A DNA stretch of 64,000 nt from Palsa-872 sp036495195 (GTDB lineage Bacteria; Chloroflexota; Dormibacteria; Dormibacterales; Dormibacteraceae): contig DASXNH010000216.1 in NCBI GenBank assembly GCA_036495195.1, forward strand, positions 17,271 to 81,270, in the 5' to 3' direction. Shown piece by piece: positions 20,010 to 29,500 of the stretch. The notes below the pieces were generated by a model. The model was not told the origin of the DNA and ran no database searches. It worked only from the letters and a program-made list of their open reading frames with translations. Position 1 is the first letter of the stretch. Each line of letters begins with the position of its first letter. The position numbers and the translations under genes are program-made.

Positions 20010-21671
20010 ATGAGCGGGCGCGGAGAGAGGTGGGGAGTGCTGCCGTCGTACTGGAGCTGGCAGGGGCAGCTCCACGAAACGCCGCCCGAAACCGAGGCTG
20101 CCATCCTCCGGGCGATGGATGCCTCGGCTGAGAACCCGCCTCGCACGCGCCGCCTCAAGCTGCCGGCCGACCCGTGCGCAGTCGCGCCAGACCGTGCCTG
20201 GGGCTGGGCCGTCCAGCTGTATGCAGCGCGTTCACGTGATAGCTGGGGCATCGGCGACATGGCCGACCTGCGGCGACTTGCCAGGTGGTCGAGAAAGCAG
20301 GGTGCCGAGGTGCTGCTGCTCAATCCGCTCGGCGCGCAGACTCCGATCCTCCCTTACGAGGCGTCCCCTTACTACGCCTCGTCGCGTCGCTTTCGGAACA
20401 CGATGTACATCCGCATCGAGGAGGTCGAGGGCGCAGAACAGGTGGCGGTCGAGCTCGAGCCCCTGCGCTCGGCAGCCCACAGGTTGAATGACGAGCGCCT
20501 CATCAACTACGACGAGGTCTTCCGTTTGAAGTCCAAGGCCCTCGAGGCGATCTTCAACGTGGCGCCCGACCCGCCCCGCCTGGGGCCATGGGCGCACAGC
20601 AAGGGACAGGCGCTCCGCGACTTCGCCACGTACAACGCGCTCGCCGAGGAGCACGGTCCGGCGTGGCGGAGCTGGCCCGCCGAGCTGCGCCACCCAAAAG
20701 GAGATGGCGTCGATGCCGCGAGGCGACGCCTCAGCCGGCGCGTCGCGTTCCACATCTGGCAGCAGTTCCACGTCGACCGTCAGATGGCAAGCGCAGCGCG
20801 CGAGATCGGCCTGATCACGGACGTGCCTGTCGGCTTCGCGTCTGACGGATTCGACGCGTGGCGGTGGCAGGACCTTCTCGCGCCCGACATGCGCGTCGGC
20901 GTGCCACCTGACGAGTTCTTCCGCGACGGCCAGGATTGGGGCCAGCCCCCATTCGACCCGTGGAAGCTGCGCCGCGCGCACTACGAGCCCTTCGTCGAGG
21001 CCATCAGGAGCGCGGCCACCCACGCGGCCGGCATTCGCCTCGACCATGTGATGGGGCTGTTCCGTCTTTTCTGGATCCCGACGGGGGTCGGCGCCGCGGG
21101 CGGCGCATACGTCAGCTACCCCGCCTCCGACCTGCTCGCGCTGCTCGCGCATGAGAGCCGCCGCGCCAAAGCGTTCGTGATCGGCGAGGACCTGGGCCTG
21201 GTCGAGCCCACGGTGCGAAAGCGGCTGAGCCGGCGCGGCGCCCTGTCGTATCGCCTGCTCTGGTTCGAAGGCCCGATGCCAGGCGAATGGCCGAAGAATT
21301 CGGTGGCGGCCGTCGGCACCCACGACCTCCCCACGCTCGCCGGCACCTGGAAGCTGACCGAGCCTGACCAACGCCAGCACCGGCTGCGCCACAGACTCTG
21401 GGAGATGACGCAGGCGCCCGATGACACGGCGCCCATCGAGGTCGCTTCAACCGTCTACGGGGCGATGGCTACGTCCCGATCGTGCATCGTGCTGGCGTCG
21501 ATGGAGGACGCCCTCAGCGTCGAAGAGAGGCCGAATGTGCCGGGGACGACCACCGAGTTTCCGAACTGGCGTCTCGCCCTGCCGCAGTCGCTGGAGGCGA
21601 TCGAGACGGCTGAGGGTCCGCTGCGCATCTCGCGAGTTCTGCAGGAAGGCAGGTCGCGCAAGCGGCCCTAG
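20010..21671 (+). CDS. malQ: 4-alpha-glucanotransferase (amylomaltase, GH77)
   Basis: Transfers alpha-1,4-glucan segments between maltodextrins in glycogen or maltose metabolism. The GH77 marks are in order: RSRDSWGIGDMADL near residue 75, SRRFRNTMYI, DVPVGFASDGFDAW, IRLDHVMGLFRLFWIP near residue 345 with the catalytic Asp nucleophile, IGEDLGLVEPTVRKRL with the acid/base Glu, and VGTHDLPTLAGTW. The ATG at 20010 gives 553 residues, near the usual 500-650. A GTG at 19989 is a second possibility. It ends 12 bp before acnA. Confidence 0.93.
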   Translation: MSGRGERWGVLPSYWSWQGQLHETPPETEAAILRAMDASAENPPRTRRLKLPADPCAVAPDRAWGWAVQLYAARSRDSWGIGDMADLRRLARWSRKQGAEVLLLNPLGAQTPILPYEASPYYASSRRFRNTMYIRIEEVEGAEQVAVELEPLRSAAHRLNDERLINYDEVFRLKSKALEAIFNVAPDPPRLGPWAHSKGQALRDFATYNALAEEHGPAWRSWPAELRHPKGDGVDAARRRLSRRVAFHIWQQFHVDRQMASAAREIGLITDVPVGFASDGFDAWRWQDLLAPDMRVGVPPDEFFRDGQDWGQPPFDPWKLRRAHYEPFVEAIRSAATHAAGIRLDHVMGLFRLFWIPTGVGAAGGAYVSYPASDLLALLAHESRRAKAFVIGEDLGLVEPTVRKRLSRRGALSYRLLWFEGPMPGEWPKNSVAAVGTHDLPTLAGTWKLTEPDQRQHRLRHRLWEMTQAPDDTAPIEVASTVYGAMATSRSCIVLASMEDALSVEERPNVPGTTTEFPNWRLALPQSLEAIETAEGPLRISRVLQEGRSRKRP

Positions 21672-21677
21672 TACGAT
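21672..21677 (+). promoter_or_regulatory. Candidate -10 element for acnA
   Basis: TACGAT ends exactly 6 nt before the GTG start and overlaps the malQ-acnA gap. It supports the GTG and suggests independent leaderless transcription. Confidence 0.45.
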
Positions 21678-21683
21678 GAATCG

Positions 21684-24389
21684 GTGATCGCGTCACGGTC
21701 TCGACTCAAAGGCACCGAGCTTGATTTCTATCCGCTGACCGCGCTCACCAAGGCTGGCCTGCCCGACGCGTCGGGATTGCCGATGACCGTCAAGGTCCTG
21801 CTCGAAGGGCTGCTTCGTCTCAGTGAGGCCGGCACCACGGACGAAGCGAACCTCAAGGCCCTCGCCGCGTGGCCCAAGCCACCGCCCAAGGATTCCGAGC
21901 TGCCATTCCTGCCCGCTCGTGTGCTCATGCAGGACTTCACGGGGGTGCCCGCCGTCGTCGATCTGGCCGCGATGCGCTCGGCGATGCAACGCGCGGGCAG
22001 GGATGCGGGCAAGGTCGATCCGCTGGTTCCCGTCGATCTCGTCATCGATCACTCGGTCCAGGTCGATTCCTTCGGCCTGCGCGACTCGTACACGCGAAAC
22101 ATCGAGCGCGAGATCGAGCGCAACCACGAGCGCTATGCGCTGCTGCGCTGGGCGCAGCAAGCTTTCAACAACTTCTCGCTGGTGCCGCCAGGCATGGGCA
22201 TCTGCCACCAGGTCAACCTCGAATACATAGCCAAGGTGGTCCAGGTCCGCGATCTGAACGGCCACAAGGTCGCGATCCCCGACACCCTCATGGGCACCGA
22301 CTCTCACACGACGATGGTCAACGGGCTGGGCGTGCTGGGTTGGGGAGTCGGCGGCATCGAGGCCGAGGCCGCAATGCTGGGCCAGCCCGCTTACCTGCCG
22401 ACCCCGATCGTGGTCGGCGTCCGCTTCAGCGGCGCGCTGCCCGCCGGATCCACCGCAACCGACCTCGTGCTCACCCTCACCGAGATGCTTCGTAAGCACG
22501 GAGTCGTCGAGAAGTTCGTCGAGTTCTGTGGTGACGGTCTCTCCAGCCTGTCGGTGCCCGACCGCGCCACGCTCAGCAATATGTGCCCCGAGTACGGCGC
22601 CACGTCGGCCCTTTTTCCAGTCGACGGGCAGACGCTGCGCTACCTCGACGTCACGGGTCGCAGCCGCGAACAAATCGAGCTGGTCGAGAGATACACGAAG
22701 GAACAGGGCCTCTTCCGAGCCGACGGTGACAAAACTCCAAGGTTCAGCGAGCTCCTCGAGCTGGACCTGAGCCAGGTCGAGCCAAGCCTCGCCGGACCGA
22801 AGCGTCCCCAGGACCGAGCGCCACTCCCCAGGGTTTGGGAGAGCTTCACAACGGCGTTCGGCAACGGGCCCAAGCCAAGCCCCGGGGCGATCTCGCGCCT
22901 CACCGATGAGGGCGGACCTATCAATGGGCGCGCCTCCGTCGCGGTCGCAGCCAAACCCACCGCAAAGCTCGAAAACGGATGCGTGGTCATCGCCGCGATC
23001 ACCAGCTGCACCAACACCTCCAACCCATCCGTGATGGTCGCTGCCGGTCTCCTCGCCAGGAAGGCGGTTGAGATCGGCCTTGAGGTGAGTCCCTACGTAA
23101 AGACGAGCCTCGCGCCCGGTTCGCGTGTGGTGACCGATTACCTCGAAACCGCCGGGCTGATGAAGCCGCTGGAGAAGCTCGGCTTCTTCCTGGTGGGTTA
23201 TGGGTGCACCACCTGCATCGGCAACTCGGGCCCGCTCGCCAGCCCAGAGGTCGAGGCCGCGGTGACGGCAGAGGACCTGAGCGTCGTCGCCGTGCTATCG
23301 GGCAACCGCAACTTCGAGTCCCGCATCCACCCACTGGTCAAGGCGAGCTACCTCGGCTCGCCGCCGCTCGTCGTGGCGTACGCGCTCGCGGGCACCGTCA
23401 ACATCGACCTCACCAAGGACCCGCTGGGGACCACGCGCGACGGTAAGCCCGTGATGCTCTCCGAGCTGTGGCCGTCGCAGGACGAGGTCAACGAGGTCGT
23501 GCAGCGCTGCGTGCAGCAGGATATGTTCAAGCGCGAGTACTCACGCATCTTCGAGGGCGACGAGCACTGGAAGACGATGGAGGCGCCGAGCGGACCCATC
23601 TTCAAGTGGGACGAGAAATCCACGTACGTCCACGAGCCGCCCTACTTCGAGGACTTCGGGCCCGACCCGAAACCTCTCACCGACGTCGAGGGAGCGCGCG
23701 CGCTCGCGGTGCTTGGCGACTCGGTGACCACCGACCACATCTCACCCGCGGGCGCGATTCCTCCAGACAGCCCCGCCGGCAAGTACCTCATCGAGCACGG
23801 CGTCGAGCGCAAGGACTTCAACAGCTTCGGCGCGCGACGTGGCAACCACGAGGTGATGGTGCGCGGCACCTTCGGCAACATCCGGCTGCGCAACAAGCTG
23901 GTCGAGCGGGAGGGCTACTGGACGACCCACCTCCCCGACGGCAAGGAGACAACCATCTACGACGCGTCGGTGCAGTACCGCTCGGAGGGCGTGCCGCTCG
24001 TCGTGATCGCGGGCAAGGAGTACGGGTCAGGTTCTTCGCGAGACTGGGCGGCAAAGGGTCCGCTTCTGCAAGGTGTGCGCGCGGTCATCGCGGAGAGCCT
24101 GGAGAGGATCCACCGCTCCAACCTGGTCGGCATGGGCATCCTGCCCCTGGAGTTCGCGCACGGCGAGAACCTGCAGTCGCTCGGGCTTACCGGGAAAGAG
24201 CGCTTCACGATCCGCGGTCTCGACGGGCTGAAGCCCGGCCAGACCATCGAGGTCGAAGCCGAGTCGGACGATGGCAAGAAGATCGTCTTCAAGACTCGCT
24301 CGCGCGTCGACAACGACACCGAGGTCGGGTACATGCATCACGGCGGCGTGCTGCCGCTAGTGCTGCGAGAGCTCATCGCGCGAGCCTGA
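21684..24389 (+). CDS. acnA: Aconitate hydratase
   Basis: Isomerises citrate to isocitrate in the TCA cycle with a 4Fe-4S cluster. The three cluster cysteines are visible: one in ITSCTNTSNPSVM near residue 439 and two in GYGCTTCIGNSGPL near residue 507. MGTDSHTTMVNGLGVLGWGVGG near residue 205 and SRDWAAKGPLLQGVRAV near residue 785 (the swivel-domain active-site Ser/Arg region) are typical of the AcnA/IRP type. At 901 residues it is full length. The start is GTG after TACGAT. Confidence 0.97.
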   Translation: MIASRSRLKGTELDFYPLTALTKAGLPDASGLPMTVKVLLEGLLRLSEAGTTDEANLKALAAWPKPPPKDSELPFLPARVLMQDFTGVPAVVDLAAMRSAMQRAGRDAGKVDPLVPVDLVIDHSVQVDSFGLRDSYTRNIEREIERNHERYALLRWAQQAFNNFSLVPPGMGICHQVNLEYIAKVVQVRDLNGHKVAIPDTLMGTDSHTTMVNGLGVLGWGVGGIEAEAAMLGQPAYLPTPIVVGVRFSGALPAGSTATDLVLTLTEMLRKHGVVEKFVEFCGDGLSSLSVPDRATLSNMCPEYGATSALFPVDGQTLRYLDVTGRSREQIELVERYTKEQGLFRADGDKTPRFSELLELDLSQVEPSLAGPKRPQDRAPLPRVWESFTTAFGNGPKPSPGAISRLTDEGGPINGRASVAVAAKPTAKLENGCVVIAAITSCTNTSNPSVMVAAGLLARKAVEIGLEVSPYVKTSLAPGSRVVTDYLETAGLMKPLEKLGFFLVGYGCTTCIGNSGPLASPEVEAAVTAEDLSVVAVLSGNRNFESRIHPLVKASYLGSPPLVVAYALAGTVNIDLTKDPLGTTRDGKPVMLSELWPSQDEVNEVVQRCVQQDMFKREYSRIFEGDEHWKTMEAPSGPIFKWDEKSTYVHEPPYFEDFGPDPKPLTDVEGARALAVLGDSVTTDHISPAGAIPPDSPAGKYLIEHGVERKDFNSFGARRGNHEVMVRGTFGNIRLRNKLVEREGYWTTHLPDGKETTIYDASVQYRSEGVPLVVIAGKEYGSGSSRDWAAKGPLLQGVRAVIAESLERIHRSNLVGMGILPLEFAHGENLQSLGLTGKERFTIRGLDGLKPGQTIEVEAESDDGKKIVFKTRSRVDNDTEVGYMHHGGVLPLVLRELIARA

Positions 24390-24504
24390 TGGCACGCCGA
24401 GCTCTCGCGGCATGGCCACCACACCAGAAGGCGAGTCAAGGATTCTTGAGGGCGCTCAACCACAACGCCCAACTGAGCACCTGATCGGCGAACGCAGGTC
24501 AGAG

Positions 24505-24675
24505 CTAGGCAGCTTCTCCGCTGCGGATTGGAAAGCGCCTCTCGTGCCCGCACTCGGGACACTCGTAGAGGCCGACCACGGTGTCCGGCTGCGCCGAGTC
24601 CGAGTGCATGGTGCGCAGCTTCATCTGCACCACCCCCTCGTGCCGGTCGCAGGCCGGGGCTTCTTCGTAGGTCAT
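24505..24675 (-). CDS. Small zinc-ribbon-like protein (56 residues)
   Basis: Short frame starting MTYEEAPACDRHEG and ending at RFPIRSGEAA. Cys9-x2-His12 and Cys39-x2-Cys42 (YECPECGHERRF) can form one zinc ribbon. TAATCT ends 6 nt before the ATG, as for other genes here, which supports expression. It lies in the gap between acnA and the PucR-type gene, opposite to both. Function is unknown; it could be a DNA-, RNA- or protein-binding ribbon. Confidence 0.65.
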   Translation of the reverse strand: MTYEEAPACDRHEGVVQMKLRTMHSDSAQPDTVVGLYECPECGHERRFPIRSGEAA

Positions 24676-24681
24676 GGCTCG

Positions 24682-24687
24682 AGATTA
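24682..24687 (-). promoter_or_regulatory. Candidate -10 element (TAATCT) for the zinc-ribbon gene
   Basis: Minus-strand TAATCT ends 6 nt before the ATG of the 56-residue gene. No Shine-Dalgarno sequence is present. Confidence 0.45.
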
Positions 24688-24738
24688 CGAGCTGCGTCGT
24701 AACCCGCCTAGTGCCCACCGCACAACGCGCTAAGCGAG

Positions 24739-24767
24739 TTGCTTGTCCCCCGCCCACACACTAAGCT
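24739..24767 (+). promoter_or_regulatory. Candidate sigma70-type promoter for the PucR-like gene
   Basis: TTGCTT (24739-24744) and TAAGCT (24762-24767) are 17 nt apart, and TAAGCT ends 6 nt before the ATG. Both hexamers and the spacing fit a housekeeping promoter producing a leaderless mRNA. Confidence 0.6.
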
Positions 24768-24773
24768 CCACAT

Positions 24774-26492
24774 ATGACCGCCCGCAAGGTCCTGCCCGAC
24801 GCCCTGGCCGAGCCAAAGCCCACTGTGCGCGAGGCCATGCGCTTCCACCCGTTCACGAGCGCCAAGCTGGTGGCGGGAGCCAACGGCCTGGACCGCGCGA
24901 TCGAGTGGGTCCGCGCCATGGAGACGCCTGAGGTCCAGCCCAGGGCCGGGGACCTCATCTTCACCACCGGTTTTCCGATCAAGGACGACCCGCAGGGCCA
25001 GATCCGCCTGATCGCCAAGATCGCCGAGTCCGAGGGCGCCGGCCTCGTGGTCAGGCCCCACCCTTACATGCGCAAGCTGCCGCCGGAGATGTTGAACGAG
25101 GCCGACCGCCTGAATGTCCCTCTCTTCACGGTGGCGCAGGACGTCCAGATGGTCGACCTGATGGCGCCCCTCCTCGAGCGAATCATCAACGCCGAGCACT
25201 GGCGCCTCAAGCGGTCGATTGACATCCACCGCCGCTTCACCGAGCTAGTGCTGGACGGCAAGGGCGTGAAGGAGATCTGCGCCACGCTCGCCGAGCTGCT
25301 CGAGAGCGCGGTCGTGATCGAGGACGCGAGCTTCCACCTCCTCGCCCACGCCGGCGGCGCCGGCGACCCGCACCGCAAGGAGACCATCCAGCGCCAGGGC
25401 ACCCCGCAACGGGTTCTCTTCGACCCTCAGGTCCAGCGCATGCTGCGCGAGGTCGAAGCCAGGCGCGGGCCCGTGAAGGTGCCCGCCTTCCCGCACGTCG
25501 GCATGTCTCGAGAGCGCCTCATTGCCCCGATCCTGGCCGCCAACCAGGTGCTGGGATACATCTCGGTTCTCGACCACCCGCCCCACAACGAGGAGCTGGC
25601 CTTCATGGCCATCGAACAGGCCGCCCTCGTGCTGGCCCTGGCGGTCGCCAAGGAGCGCGAGCTGTCAGAGGTGGAGGGGCGAGTGCGTGGAGAGTTCCTC
25701 GAGGACCTGCTGCAGGGCACTTACGGCGAGGAGGCCGCGGCCCAGCGCCGCGCCCGCCACCTGGGGTACCCGCTGCACGGCCATCACATCGTGATGCTCG
25801 TCGACATCGACGACTTCCGCGGCTTCATCGGTTCCCGCCAGGTTTCGGAAGACGCCATCCAGGCGCTGAAACGTGAGTTCCTGCGCCGCGTCACGGGCGT
25901 CGTGCGAGCGAGCTACGGGAGGGCTCTGGTCCAGGGCCGCTCAGACAGCGTTGCTGCGCTGCTCCCAGTGGGAACGGAGTCCGGCGACTACCAGGCGCGA
26001 GGCCACGCCCTCGGCCTGCAGATCCGCGAAAACATCTCGGAGTGGAAACCGGGCTTCACGGTGTCGGTCGGCTTCAGCGGACCGGCCGAGGCGCCAGCAG
26101 GCCTGGCCGCCGCCCAGCGCGAGGTCATCTCGGTGATGGATTCCCTCGCCAGGTTCAAGCGCTGGAGCCAGGTCGTGGCCGTGCCCGAGCTTGGGCTCAC
26201 CGGCCTCCTGGCCGCGGTGACCGACGAGCGCCTTGTCGACTACACGCGCCGGCATTTGGGCTCGCTGGTCGAGCACGACGCCGCCCGCAAAGGCAGCCTC
26301 GTCCAGACGCTGCGCGCCTACCTCGAGACCGGCGAGCAGCAGCAGGCGGCGAAGCGGCTGCGCGTCCACCCGAACACGCTGCGCTATCGCCTGGATCGCA
26401 TCCGCGAGATCGGCGGCGTCGACCTCGAGGACCCGGAGACGCGCCTGAACATGGCAGTCGCGCTCCGCGTTCAGGCCCTTCTCGGCGGCTGA
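24774..26492 (+). CDS. PucR family transcriptional regulator
   Basis: DNA-binding regulator of the PucR/CdaR type. An N-terminal PucR domain (about residues 20-135: ANGLDRAIEWVRAMETPE, PGDLIFTTGF-like segment) is followed by a GAF-like sensor region (about 150-300), a degenerate GGDEF-like region and a C-terminal HTH_30 (TLRAYLETGEQQQAAKRL then VHPNTLRYRLDRI near residue 530). Relatives control purine, amino-acid or sugar-acid use. It sits 87 bp upstream of gltB in the same direction, so a link to nitrogen supply is possible, but the effector cannot be read from the sequence. Confidence 0.88.
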   Translation: MTARKVLPDALAEPKPTVREAMRFHPFTSAKLVAGANGLDRAIEWVRAMETPEVQPRAGDLIFTTGFPIKDDPQGQIRLIAKIAESEGAGLVVRPHPYMRKLPPEMLNEADRLNVPLFTVAQDVQMVDLMAPLLERIINAEHWRLKRSIDIHRRFTELVLDGKGVKEICATLAELLESAVVIEDASFHLLAHAGGAGDPHRKETIQRQGTPQRVLFDPQVQRMLREVEARRGPVKVPAFPHVGMSRERLIAPILAANQVLGYISVLDHPPHNEELAFMAIEQAALVLALAVAKERELSEVEGRVRGEFLEDLLQGTYGEEAAAQRRARHLGYPLHGHHIVMLVDIDDFRGFIGSRQVSEDAIQALKREFLRRVTGVVRASYGRALVQGRSDSVAALLPVGTESGDYQARGHALGLQIRENISEWKPGFTVSVGFSGPAEAPAGLAAAQREVISVMDSLARFKRWSQVVAVPELGLTGLLAAVTDERLVDYTRRHLGSLVEHDAARKGSLVQTLRAYLETGEQQQAAKRLRVHPNTLRYRLDRIREIGGVDLEDPETRLNMAVALRVQALLGG

Positions 26493-26566
26493 TCGATGTG
26501 TGCCCTCAATAACGTTTCCCGCAGGGTTTTGTCAGTAGCTCACTAGCTCGCCGCCCCGCTTACCGG

Positions 26567-26572
26567 TAACTT
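26567..26572 (+). promoter_or_regulatory. Candidate -10 element for gltB
   Basis: TAACTT ends 7 nt before the GTG start of gltB. It fits the recurrent leaderless layout and supports this GTG. Confidence 0.4.
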
Positions 26573-26579
26573 CACACCA

Positions 26580-29500
26580 GTGCCCCCAGCGGTTCGCCGA
26601 TCGCGCCTTGCCTGGCCGGGGGACCTACCCGCGGCCCGGGCAGCCTGTGGAATGGGCTTTGTGGCCACCCCAGACCTTGGCCATGAAGCGGTGTCGCTCG
26701 GCGCCCAGGCGCTCGCCCGCCTGGCCCATCGCGGCGGCCTCGACGCGGACGGCAAGAGTGGAGACGGCGCGGGCCTGCTGATCCAGGTGCCGCACCGGCT
26801 GCTCGGCGGCGAGGTTGCCGTCGCCGTGCTGTTCGAGTGGGACAAGCGCGCGCGCCGAGTTGTCGCCGACGCGGTTGCCGACGCCGGTCTGGAGCTGGCC
26901 TCGTGGCGGGCGGTACCGGTCGACCTTCGCAGCCTGGGGGAGCGAGCGCTTGGCACTCGGCCCAGCATCTGGCACGGGCTGATCGCCAAGCCCGACCTCG
27001 ACCCCGAGGAGTGGGAACGCCGGCTTTACCTGGCCCGGCGTCGGGCCGAGGCGCGAGCCCAAGCAGAGGGCGTATCGATGTATCTGCCGTCGTGCTCGAG
27101 CAGAACGGTCGTCTACAAGGGCTTGATGGCAGGCACCCGCCTCGCGGATTTCTACCTCGACCTGAGCGACCCGGACACCGAAAGCAGGCTCTCGGTTTTC
27201 CATCAGCGCTACTCGACCAACACGATGCCGGACTGGCGCCTGGCGCAGCCGTTTCGGATGCTGGCGCACAACGGCGAGATCAACACTGTCACCGGAAACC
27301 GCGCGTGGATGAGGGCTCGCGAAGCCGAGCTGGAACCCGATATGCGCGGCGTCGTGTGGCCGGAGGGCTCCGACTCGGCATCGCTCGACAACGTTCTCGA
27401 GCTGCTGGTGCGCAGGGGCTGGGAGGTTTCCGAAGCGTTGATGAGCCTGGTCCCCGACGCGTGGGAAGGTCGGGGTGACCTTGCTGCAAGCGTCCGCGAC
27501 TTCTACCGCTACCAGTCGATCCGGTTCGAGCCATGGGATGGGCCTGCGGCGCTCGCGTTCAGCGACGGCATCGTCGTCGGCGCGGCACTCGACCGCAACG
27601 GCCTGCGCCCGCTGCGCTGGCAGCGCACCCGGGCCGGCCTCGTCGCCGCGGCCTCAGAGGCCGGTGTCGTGACGATGGCGCCGGGCGATGTCGTCGAGCG
27701 AGGGCGGCTTGGTCCTGGTCAGATGCTGCTGGTCGACACGCGCGATGGATCGCTTCTGCGAGACGCCGACGCGAAGGAGCGCGCTGCCGCGCGGCACGAT
27801 TACGGCCTGCTCGCCGACCGCACGCTCGTCCCAGTGGTGAGACACCACATCGAGGTCGAGGCGCCGGATGACATCCCCGCCCAGCACCGGCTTCACGGCT
27901 GGGGTTTGGAGGACGTGAAGTTCGTGGTCGCCGCCATGGCCGAGACCGGCGCGGAACCCGTCTACTCGATGGGAGACGACATCCCGATCGCATCGCTCGG
28001 CCGCACGCCCCGCCGTATCTACGGCTACCTGCGTCAGCGCTTCGCCCAGGTGACGAACCCCGCGATCGATCCGCTGCGTGAGAAGGCGGTGATGTCCCTC
28101 CGCGTGTTGGTCGGCGCGCGGCGCGACACGCTCGATCCGGAGGGCGGGGCCGAGCTCGAGCTGCGACGGCGCCACCACCCCGCCGTGCCCGGCTCCAAGA
28201 CGCTGCTCGAGCTGGAGTCGCCTGTGCTTGGTGCCGGAGAGCTGGCCCGCATCCTGGAGGACGCAACAGTTCTCGATGCGACTTGCGCCCCACGCGAGAC
28301 GCTGGGGGAGGCGCTGAGCAGGCTGTGTCGCGATGCCGACGAGGTAGCCGGGGTGATCGCGCTCAGCGACCGGCGCGCCGGACCGCAGCGGCTCCCCATC
28401 CCGATGGCGCTGGCGGTCGGTGCCATTCATGAGCACCTGCTTGTGCGCGGCGAGCGCAACATCAAAGATCTGGTCGCGATCGCCGGCGATGTGGTCGACG
28501 TCCACGATGTCGCATGCCTCATCACGATCGGAGCCACGGCCGTCCATCCCTACCTTGCCCTCGCCACCGCGGGCGCCGCGGCGGAGCCCGGTGGGCCGGA
28601 CAACGATGGGGAGGTTCGTTACCGCAAGGCGCTCGACGCGGGTCTTCTCAAGGTGATGGCGAAGATGGGCATCTCGTGCGTCGCCAGCTACCGAGGGGCG
28701 CAGGTGCTCGAGGCCCTGGGCCTGGGCGCCGAGGTGATGGAGCGCTGCTTCCCCACCGTGCCGTCACGCATCGGGGGGGCCGACCTGGCAGACATCGAGC
28801 AGCTTGCGCGTGCCCGCGTGCCTGCCGCTCCGGAGGCACTTCCCGATCACGGCCGGGTCCGATTCCGCAAGGCAGGAGAGCACCATGCTTACAACCCACT
28901 GGCGGTGCGTGCGGCGCAGAAGGCGGCTCAGACTCGAGACCCCGACGCATACCGCGAGTGGCGGCGCCTATCGAGCGCTGAGCATCCTCAATCGCTCAGG
29001 GAGCTGCTCCGCATCAACGAATCGGGCACACCTGTGCCACTGGAAGATGTCGAGCCCGCGTCGGCGATAGTCAAGCGGTTTGTCAGCACCGCGATGTCGC
29101 TCGGCGCGCTTTCGCCGGAGGCGCACGAGGCGCTCGCGATCGCGATGAACCAGATCGGGGCGCGGTCTAACTCCGGCGAGGGCGGCGAGGACCCGGCGAC
29201 CTACGACGACAGCGATGGCGCCCGGCGCGACAACCGGGTGAAGCAGGTGGCGTCCGCGCGGTTCGGTGTGACTCCGCGCTACTTGAAGCGGGCGGACGAG
29301 CTGGAGATAAAGATCGCGCAGGGCTCCAAGCCGGGCGAGGGCGGGCAGCTGCCTGGTGTCAAGGTGACCAGCCTCATCGCGCGCCTGCGCCACGCGCAAC
29401 CCGGCATGCAGCTCATCTCGCCGCCGCCGCACCACGACATCTATTCGATCGAAGACCTGGCGCAGCTGATCCACGATCTCAAGACCGTCAACCCACGTGC

